A DNA stretch of 64,000 nucleotides from Alligator mississippiensis. Its lineage: Eukaryota > Chordata > Crocodylia > Alligatoridae. Positions within the stretch are counted from its first letter, which is position 1. Every line of letters starts with the position of its first letter. The position numbers were made by a program, and so were the translations under genes. Of the stretch, positions 56,453 through 64,000 are shown piece after piece. The notes beneath the pieces were generated by a model, which was not told where the DNA came from, ran no database searches, and saw only the letters and a program-made list of their open reading frames with translations. The stretch is from positions 123,512,162 through 123,576,161 of the forward strand of contig NC_081824.1 of assembly GCF_030867095.1 (NCBI RefSeq), written 5' to 3'.

Positions 56453-56558
56453 AATTTAAGATGAACCTCCAATTGTTAGATTCTATACATGGAAAATTAT
56501 AACAAATTTATAAATTTGTCATGTATAGAATTTAATTCTTAGGGGGCCATCTTAAATT
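56453..56558. mobile_element. Palindromic MITE core
   Basis: AATTTAAGATG at the left and CATCTTAAATT at the right, and inside AGATTCTATACATG pairing with ATGTATAGAATT around ACAAATTTATAAATTTGT. To the right TTATCTTGAATTCAGG and ATACAGTAATAC suggest the outer terminus of a reptile MITE that ends AATTTAAGACGACC in other copies. Confidence 0.7.
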
Positions 56559-56799
56559 CAGCGTTATCTTGAATTCAGGTAAATACAGTAATACAGGGCT
56601 AGTCCATTCCACATCAGCAATTGGTCCTGTGAATGGGTCTAGGCACACCCCACCCACACCTGCCCAGCCAGCCTTAGGAAGTTTAGCAGTGAGGCTCCTC
56701 CATGCTTTTCCCCAGCAGCCCTCTCAGGCTTACCAGATACCAAGAGCTGAGGAACGAGCACTGGAGATGAGCCCATAGGAGCTTCATTGGCTACGTTTC

Positions 56800-58185
56800 A
56801 ATTCTGGAGCAGGGTGTGCTCAGCCCCTGACTCCCTCCAACATGCAGCTACCACACAATAGACAAATCTCTGATGTTTATTTGTCTCTAATCCTCTGAAA
56901 AGAGACTTAAAAAGCACTTTCTCTCTTACAGCATAGTTTAATAAATCTCACAGTTTGGAAAGGTCTCTGGGTTGCTCATTCCTTTATCCCTAGTTATTTC
57001 TTCTCAGATCATTCATAATAAGTTCTTTCTCTCCTTGGAATTTATGTAATTGACATATTTATAGATAGTCTTGTCCCTGATTTGTTGCTGTTTATCTAAG
57101 CTGCATATTCATACTAACATCCACTGTTCTAGAGCTGAAGATGCAAAATGGAGATTATAGTAGATTACTTTTCTAGTTTTTTTCATTCTGAGAATTTTGC
57201 ATATACACAAACCATTTTTTTTTCTTGTTGCATTGAGTAAAGTGAGGCTTTTTCCTCCTTCATGTATTGCTATAAATCTGTTTTGTCTTCAAAACTCATT
57301 CAGAAGTTAAGTATTGGTAAGTGGTTCCCCTGCATTTTAGACATATGGAAGTACATTTAGTGGAGCCTCAACTGTTGCTTACAAATCCTGAAAAGTAAAA
57401 TAATTCTCAAGATTTTGTGACTAGGCTACATACAGATTTTTGAAAGCTGACTTCTGTTTACAAAATGTGGTCAATCTGCCAGTCAATAATGTCAGGACAT
57501 TTTGGCAAACATTGCTGCAGTCTAACATCTACAGATATTTGCATGAAGGAAGCATAGATTCTTAAATACTTTTTTTGTAACTCTTACATGCAGCTTTTAT
57601 GTCTAACCCACAGAGGATGCAACTCATGCATTCCCTAGCTACAGAACCTAGCTCTTTTCTTCAAGCCATTGAAGCGCATGCTTTCAACTCTGCAGGTCCC
57701 CTGTTCAATTCCAAAGTGCTTCTGTAGCATTTCTTGTGCATTGTACTTAAGGGAGAAGAAAGCCCTGTCACTAAAACACATATGCAATTTGTATGATGGA
57801 GCTAAGGAAGTTTCCTTTCAGAGCTCTATAGTAGGGTATGTCTTCCCTGGCTCCGAAAGTTCAGTAACTCTCTAGTTAAGGAATTCACTTTACCTCGTGC
57901 CTATATTTTTGTCTGTATTTTTCATTGCAGTTTATTACATTTATCATAGAATTCTTTATCACATCATAATTTAGTGACCTCTGGGTAGCTTTTCCCCCAT
58001 TAGGAGTTTCACAAACTATCCACTATATAATATGTCATTACATTTTCTCATGCATTTTTGCCTTCAAAGCAGAATAACTAAGGGAAGTGCTCAGTTCATG
58101 ATTGATTGGGGAATGTACAATTTCAATTCCCTTAGAAAGTGGGTGTGTAGTTACTTGAGATTGTATTACTTTGGATAGTTCTGAT
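56800..58185. other. AT-rich intronic DNA without recognised features
   Basis: No supported gene, RNA or repeat boundary. Confidence 0.5.
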
Positions 58186-58189
58186 TTCA

Positions 58190-58470
58190 GGGAATCATAG
58201 TTAGAGCTGCAAACAATCTGTTAGGTCACTCATCCAAACCCTGCCAATATGATATTGTTCCCTGCAGTATATTTTTGAATGTTTTGTCCAATTTAGTTTG
58301 AATGACTCAAGCAATAAGGCTTCCACCACTTCCTCTGAGAGACTATTGTATGGCCTAATAGCTCTCACTGTTAGGAAATATTTCCTGGTATTCAGCCTAA
58401 GCTTTCTTAGTTCAGATTCATCTTACTATTTTTAGTTATACCTTCTTAATTTTCCCAAAAATTATTTTCC
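58190..58470 (-). mobile_element. Old CR1/L3-type LINE 3' end
   Basis: GGGAATCATAGTTAGAGC and GGTCACTCATCCAAACCCTGCC, then GGCTTCCACCACTTCCTCTG and CACTGTTAGGAAATATTTCCTG, follow the order of the CR1 3' region seen at 33546 and 43965 but are more diverged. No coding frame remains. Confidence 0.7.
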
Positions 58471-59224
58471 TGCATTGGCAAGTACATATTTATTTCTTGT
58501 AGACTTTTTCTTGTAAATAGGCCATCTGCTGAGGGGAAGGGGACTATTTTTTATTAAAAACTGTGAAAAAAATGTTAGCATCACAGGCTTCTGAGGGACC
58601 CAGAATCTTATTTTTAAAAGAAAATAATTTATTTTGAAGTATTACATAGAAGTTGGTAACTTCTTCAAAAAAATTAGAGAATTTTGAGAATTTAAATAAT
58701 AGACATTCTCTAATGGTTTTTCTGGCTGCTTTCTTCTATAAATGTTTCATATACATTCTATACTAGATTTTAAGCAGCAAAGAATTGTGTACTTACACAC
58801 TCAGGCAGCAGGAGCCCAAGCTGCTCATATTGTAGTGATGACATGAAATGTTCAATGACCATTTGAAGGATTTTTATTTGCTAATTCACAGACGAAATTG
58901 ATATATTGGGCTCTCAGCATCCCGATCAAACTACATAGGTGACTGCCAGGTGGGGAATGTAAACTGATCTTTCTAAGTATAACTGTTTGATTTTACTCCC
59001 TACCCCCTGTGCAACCATAGAGCAAGTTTATAGCCACTCCAATCTGGTTTTTTGGCACTAGTTCTTTTTAAAGTCCTAATTCAGCCTTTACTTTCTTGAT
59101 TGTGCTTTTCATACTTGACTTAATCAACTTTTGCTGGATCTTTGCCTATGTACTTTCGAAACACTGTACAAATGTGAATTAATGACCTTCATAGTCTTAG
59201 TTCCCCTTTGAATAACTATTGCTA

Positions 59225-59345
59225 TCTCCATTATATTGACTGATGAAATAGAGAGATTAAGGGACTTTCCCATAATGATACAGTGAGTCACTGTTAGAAC
59301 TGACAGTTTGATTTATGGAGTTTCTTGCTGACCGTCTGATTCTTA
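59225..59345 (+). mobile_element. MIR-type SINE fragment
   Basis: CTCCATTATATTGACTGATG, AATAGAGAGATTAAGGGACTT and ATGATACAGTGAGTCACTG follow the MIR block order, though diverged. Confidence 0.6.
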
Positions 59346-59449
59346 GTTGACTAAACGCTGTTCCTCCTGAATGGTCCTAATACACTGCAGTGCACAAACA
59401 CTAAATAAAATTAATTAAAAGTCCATCCTTGTTCAGGAAATAATGGGCT

Positions 59450-59745
59450 CCTATACACGTGCAGGGAGGCAGCTCCAATGCACTGTGATTAATCGTCTGC
59501 TGGGGCGTGGTAATTACCATGCTCCAGCAGACTCCAGCATCACATGTATCAGCATGCCCGCACGGAAAAATGGCAGCAGGGTACTTTAAGCTAAAGCTCA
59601 TTTGAGGAGTTAAAGTTCAAAGCACCCTGTCACCATCTTTCAGCATGGGGACACTGATACATGTGCTGCTCTGGGTGCATTAATTAGCGTGGGTCTCAGT
59701 GCTGCACTAGTTAAAGTGCCCCCCGAAACACATGCACACTTCCTG
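59450..59745. mobile_element. Probable MITE with palindromic core
   Basis: Begins near GGGCTCCTATACACGTGCAG and ends near ACACATGCACACTTCC. It contains a 36-bp palindrome at 59496-59531 (TCTGCTGGGGCGTGGTAA facing TTACCATGCTCCAGCAGA, two mismatches). Resembles the element at 3164 in style. Target duplication not found. Confidence 0.6.
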
Positions 59746-60250
59746 GAGCATGTTTATAAACACCCAATATGTGCTTAACTCTTAGCCTAAGCTTACATAC
59801 TTTAATGAACTGAAGTGTGAGGAATTTAGGTATTCATTTAGAAACAGAATCAGTGGCTTAATTTAGATGAATTGTGCCCTCCTATCCACAGCCCAGATTG
59901 CAATTTGATGGAAGAAACCAATTCTGTGGGTTTTTTTACTAGTTTTGTGAAAGTGGATGAATGAGCTAATATGTAGAACCATATTATTGTACTGATTCAC
60001 TGCATCTTCATTATTGGAAGATAAAGCAGTACTAAGATAAGAGTTAAGAGTTAATATGTCAATATTTTGAATGTATCAAATCACCAGCTTGATTTGATTA
60101 TCTGCTGATTATTAGGTTCCTGCAAATGTCTACAATAACAAAAACCAATAATAAACTGAAATAAGAGAGGTAGGTGTTGCTTCCGTGAAGCAAGGGTGAA
60201 AATGAAGAGTTTGGACAGCTTCTAGGGATCCCTCCCCACTTTGTCTTTTT
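59745..60250. other. Intronic DNA without recognised features
   Basis: No supported gene, RNA or repeat. Confidence 0.45.
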
Positions 60251-60251
60251 T

Positions 60252-61351
60252 CCTCTGGTGGTTGGTTGTTACCTGAAACCAGACAGTGGAGTAGGGTGGC
60301 CATCATATGGGACATTCCGGTTTTCTGCTATTCTGTCCTCTATTGATATGAAACTGTCACGGGATGGGGTCCTCAAGGATGGCCGTGTTACCCCTAGGGC
60401 CCCTTGACTGTGCCAATATGGCTCACTGGGCACCCTCTATTCTCACCCGCCACGTCTTGATGTAATGGTAATGAGTAGGGAGGCTGCCTTCATGTCCAGT
60501 TGGACACGATCCTGATGGACTTCCCTGGACCCCGTGGGTCCCCAGCCTTATGGGCTACATGCGTGGCTCCAACCGTCCCTTTACCATGCCCCAAGCCTTG
60601 CAGATGGTATTGTCCTTGTCTCTCCCGGGCCTTGCTACGACTCAGCCCCTTGCTCTTACTGGGCTCTCCACGGCTCTGTCGCTGCGCCCGTCAGCACTGG
60701 GCTCTCCACAGCCCTGTCTCTGTGCCCCAAAGGCCGTGCTCTCACTGGCACCAGGGTCCCCACGCTGTAGTGGGCCCCCAATGAGGCCTCCTCCTTCCCT
60801 AAATAGCCTCACCCAAACCACCAGTTGTTATGAAACAGCAAACAAAACATAAGCCCCTGGGCTATAACATAACACATAAGTTCCCATCGTTCTCCATCCC
60901 TTTAAAAGAATCAAACTTTGCCCCAGGCATTCCCAGAAGCTAGACTCGCCCACAGGCCTCTTTCCCTAGCTCCCTCTAGGAGAATCCTTCCCACTTGGCT
61001 GCTGGCAGCAAACTGCCCTCCTAGTTCCCGTCCTGTGATTTATATGGGTCCAGGGCTCTGCCCCTTCCGGCCAGCTGACCAGGTGCAGGTGCAGGCTAAT
61101 TTCCTCATTAGCTGGTTGCCATGGCAACCTGCACCTGGGCTCCTGTCTGGCTTTTTGGGCTCTCCCCAGGCAGTTTCTACTCTTCTAGGAGCAGGCACCT
61201 AAGTTCCCTGCGACAGAAATCCTATGCCTTTATGTCTTCTAGAGGCAAGTTTCATGTGAATAGAGGACAGAGTAGCAGAAAACTGAAATATCCTCTGTGA
61301 TGCCTACCCTACTCCACTCTCTGGTTTCAGGTAATAACCAACCACCAGAGG
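60252..61351. mobile_element. Inverted-repeat element split by an LTR
   Basis: Arms 60252-60354 and 61249-61351, 103 bp each, are reverse complements with scattered mismatches (CCTCTGGTGGTTGGTTGTTACC on the left, GGTAATAACCAACCACCAGAGG on the right). The loop now contains an 861-bp LTR. Further TIR-like sequence lies at 60293 (GGGTGGCCATCATATGGGAC) and 61420-61440 (GATGGCCACCCTG). Confidence 0.75.
60355..61215 (-). mobile_element. Solo LTR of an endogenous retrovirus inside a foldback loop
   Basis: An 861-bp unit with ends TGTCACGGGATGG and GTTCCCTGCGACA (imperfect TGTC...GACA inversion), flanked by GAAAC (60350-60354) and GAAAT (61216-61220), a 5-bp duplication with one mismatch. On the - strand CATATAAA at 61046-61039 serves as TATA box, giving a - orientation with a short U3 of about 170 bp. 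No viral genes remain. The open frames on the + strand here (78-100 codons) overlap each other in three frames and are spurious. Confidence 0.8.
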
Positions 61352-61599
61352 AAAAAAATAGAGAAAAATAGAGGACATAAAAGCATTAGGTTTTGTATCA
61401 GTAGAGGACAACCGGACTGTCCTCTTTGATGGCCACCCTGCACTGGAGATGTGGAGCTCATACATTCTGTTTGTCTCATCCTTGGTTCTCTCACCTCTCC
61501 CTCTGGATAGTTTGTCTTAACACAGAAGGCACAAGCAGCTTTGAATATTATTGCTGCCCTGAGAGCGTGAAAGGGCTCATTTTAGTGTTGACTTGTAGA

Positions 61600-61900
61600 G
61601 AGCACTGGTGCACCCCCTGACTGGCCGTTCTTGCCACTTAGGCGATGGGCAAGTGGGGAAGAGCACAGGTGCCCCCCCATGCAAGCACCAGTCAATTGCT
61701 GCAGCCACTCCCAGAAGTAACCACAGTCACTCCCAGAAGCAGCGGTAGCGATCAGCCGTCACGGGATCAGCCGCGGGTGTGGGGGGAGACCCCTCCTCCA
61801 GTCGGCATGCTCGGCCATGGGAGACCCCTCCATCAGTGGGACTGGTTGCAGGGGGAGCATGTGTCCCCCCAACTAAGGCGGCACCAGTCACCCATGCATT
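61600..61900. other. GC-rich block of unknown origin
   Basis: CpG-containing, with repeated CACTCCCAGAAG and GCACCAGTCA motifs and a GGGAGACCCCTCC direct repeat; probably another MITE or LTR piece. Ends not resolved. Confidence 0.35.
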
Positions 61901-61944
61901 GTCTTGATGTTTTTAGAAGTGCCTTGCCTTTTATTCTGTTTTAG

Positions 61945-62500
61945 GGCTTCTACCCTCATGACTCTGGGGCCAATTAAGGTGAATTCAAGCACTCAGGAGA
62001 GTCAGCATCATCACCATGGAGATTTTTAGGCCTTGGGTAACAGTCAAAAGTTCTGTTGCCAAACACCCCTTACACGTTTAATCAGTTAAACTCTTCCAGA
62101 AACACAAAAACCAAGATGTGTGGGGTCATGCGAGGATCTTCTGGATGAGGTAACAGACTTGAGACCTACAGTCAGCAAATCTTCTTTTTAAGAATCTAAT
62201 GACCTAATTAACACATTCTCTCTCTGCATGTATTCTCCTTAGGGCAATTACTTCAGTTTTCTTATCGTTGAAATATTTTGGACTTAGACTGATGGAGAAC
62301 TGGAAAGCTAATTTCAGTACGTTCATGATTTGTCCTAAAGGTTTTGGAACTAAAAACACAGGCTGCTTTTACATTTAAGAAAAAAAAACAAGTTCTACTA
62401 TAATTAAGCTATTAAAGTTTTTGCAGGCCTAGCTCAGTTCTTGGCCTGTGGCCCTGAAATATCTTATGCCTGAATATCTTTGTTTTTACATTTCAAGAGT
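61945..62500. other. End of AIG1 intron 1 without recognised features
   Basis: AT-rich sequence leading to the exon 2 acceptor; the ATG at 62448 that opens a longer frame is intronic. Confidence 0.55.
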
Positions 62501-62519
62501 GCATTTTGTTTCTCTGCAG

Positions 62520-62675
62520 GTTATCCAGGCTGTCTTTTTTGGGATCTGTGTATTGACTGATCTCTCCAGTCTCCTCACCAAAGGAAATGACAACCAAGAA
62601 CAAGAAAGACAGTTAAAAAAGCTCATTTCTCTCCGTGACTGGATGATGGCTGTTTTAGCTTTCCCTGTTGGAGTT
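62520..62675 (+). CDS. AIG1: AIG1 coding exon 2 (residues 48-99)
   Basis: Second coding exon, 156 bp and 52 codons, phase 0 at both ends. The acceptor is a pyrimidine-rich tract ending CTCTGCAG at 62519 and the donor is GTAAGT at 62676. The translation begins [19 protein letters not shown] and continues with [17 protein letters not shown] to AFPVGV, in register with the family after exon 1 ends in FIDL. It completes a membrane segment across the exon junction (FLTFIDL plus [12 protein letters not shown]), adds a charged loop rich in Q, E, R and K, and starts a third hydrophobic segment at [12 protein letters not shown]. The following exons, including the one with the catalytic histidine, are beyond 64000. 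No frameshift or stop is seen. Confidence 0.97.
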
Positions 62676-64000
62676 GTAAGTATGGTGATAAGGAGTTCAT
62701 TTCAGTATCAACAAGGATAGCTCATATAATCTATTTGTTATTTTCTGGCTGCAAAAAAAAGATTTTTCCATTCTCAGAAAGAGTGAAAAAAAGTAAAATT
62801 GATATTAAACTGTGCTCCCTCTTATTTATCCTGGAGATAACAGACTGCTGATATTACTGGAATTATGGTTTGGTTACTTATTTAATTTCATTTTTAAAAA
62901 CTGCCATAGATATATGATGTACATGAAATATATTCACACTTCAGTCTTGATCTTGCATGTACAGTGAAAACTGTCTAAGACAGAATCTATAAAACTTGGA
63001 AACGTGCTCAAGAGAGAGAATTTCTACAGTTCCAGTATGTCTTATAGGGAGTCACATATGTTTAGCCTGTATAAGTCAGAACTGTCTAATGCAGAAATAG
63101 AAAGGGAATCTGGGGCCCATTTGTAGAATCGCCCAGCAAATCATGGAGAGTAATTACATAGTGTCTAGGTACAGACATTTGGGGAGATTAGATTGTGTTA
63201 AAAATGGCCACCTAATCTTTGTTTCCCCAGGTTTGGACCTTAGACTTAGATCCCTAGTTAGGTCAATCTAAATGTGAACTGTACAGAAGTTCAGGAAGGT
63301 TATATTGGTCTAAAAGTGGCTGACCTGATCCAAGTTAACTGTACCTTGGAAGAAGTCTGACTTAGATCAAGTCCAGCAATACCGATCTAACTGAAATTCT
63401 GTACAGTTCCCAACGTAACCCCAGGGCTGGAAAAGTTCCCCCACCCCTGACAATGGGGTATTTTTAGTGCCCCCCCCCAGTCCTTTGCCCCCCCACCTTG
63501 GACAACCCCCCTCCTGTCCACAGAACAGCCAGACCCTCCCCAAGCCTGCCAACCCCCACTTATGCAAGCAGCTCCTGGTGCCAGTTTTACTGGTGTTCGC
63601 TGTTGCCAGGAGCTGAGGAAGTAAGTTGGAGTGGGGTGGGACCAGAGTGGGAGATTTGTTCACTGTGCAGGGGGAGGTAAGGAGGACTGAAAATAGCCCC
63701 TCATCCTGGGTGAGAGCCCCACCCATCCTGACACCCTCCCTGCAGAGCTACTAGTCCCCCTCCCCTCATCCAATCTCCTCCCCCACCCTAATTTACTTCA
63801 CTTAGGCTCCCAAAATCAGTGAATGCCAGTAAAACCAGCCCTGGGAGTGGTCTGCAGGACCAGGAGCAGTTTGGTGGCATCAGGGGAGAGGAGGAGACTG
63901 GATTGGAGACCATCTCTGATCTTGCCAAACCCCCGTCCCAATTCCCCAAATCTCCCCCTCGCCCTCCTTGGGCCCCCTGATCCTGCTAAACTGTCTTGGA
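62676..64000 (+). other. AIG1: Start of AIG1 intron 2
   Basis: Begins with the GTAAGT donor at 62676 and continues past the window edge. To about 63160 it is ordinary AT-rich sequence. From 63165 a CTAGGTACAGACATT motif resembles the family A terminus. From 63420 to the end it is GC-rich with long C and G runs and no recognisable gene. Confidence 0.8.

Larger units (their letters stand above)
5650..62519 (+). other. AIG1: AIG1 intron 1 (56,870 bp)
   Basis: Phase-0 intron between the two recognisable AIG1 coding exons, with consensus GTAAGT donor and CTCTGCAG acceptor. It occupies about 89 percent of the window and hosts nearly all the mobile elements listed here. Additional non-coding or alternative exons cannot be excluded from sequence alone. 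Confidence 0.93.

Noticed and set aside
62448..62519. Upstream ATG in frame with AIG1 exon 2
   Set aside because: The stretch contains the pyrimidine tract and CAG acceptor of the intron and does not match AIG1 protein.

Overview
This is one locus of a large vertebrate genome, most likely a crocodilian. It holds the 5' part of a single protein-coding gene, AIG1 (androgen-induced gene 1, a multipass membrane hydrolase of FAHFA lipids), on the + strand. Coding exon 1 is 5509-5649, coding exon 2 is 62520-62675, and a 56.9-kb intron 1 lies between them. The rest of the gene runs off the right end. The organism call rests on an AIG1 protein nearly identical to the amniote version, on CR1 LINEs with long reptile-type 3' ends, and on abundant hAT-like MITEs, MIR-type SINEs and solo retroviral LTRs. 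A turtle is the main alternative. No other functional gene, tRNA, rRNA or CRISPR array is visible.

Layout. 1-5.0 kb is intergenic: a hAT MITE with an exact 8-bp target duplication, a solo LTR (1794-2691), a palindromic MITE and a minisatellite (4440-5060). 5.07-5.8 kb is a CpG-rich promoter and first exon. The intron is a mosaic of ordinary AT-rich DNA and GC-rich insertions. 6.97-8.03 kb carries a decayed protein-coding relic on the - strand with a poly-A-like end, itself split by a 171-bp insertion. 9.7-10.2, 14.9-15.9, 26.0-26.6, 35.2-35.7 and 48.4-49.2 kb hold large GC-rich inverted repeats (foldback elements). Further solo LTRs lie at 13.4-14.3 and 60.4-61.2 kb, with probable LTR material at 49.4-50.3, 46.1-46.9 and 30.0-31.2 kb. 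CR1 LINEs lie at 33.5-34.6 and 44.0-45.7 kb (- strand, recognisable reverse transcriptase), 36.5-37.3 kb (+) and 58.2-58.5 kb (-).

A recurrent unit, called family A here, has the terminus GGCTAGGGACAGACATT and an interior full of AAACCAGTTT-like motifs. It occurs at least seven times and is often split by later insertions. A second recurrent element ends in a fixed GGCTACAACCTACACCCCT-like terminus. It occurs as very short, differently truncated copies, two of them (89 and 45 bp) with exact 13-bp target duplications.

Most of the lengthy open frames in GC-rich segments lie inside these repeats or on both strands of them and are not genes. Repeat family names were assigned by eye from motifs, termini and target-site duplications and were not checked against a library.
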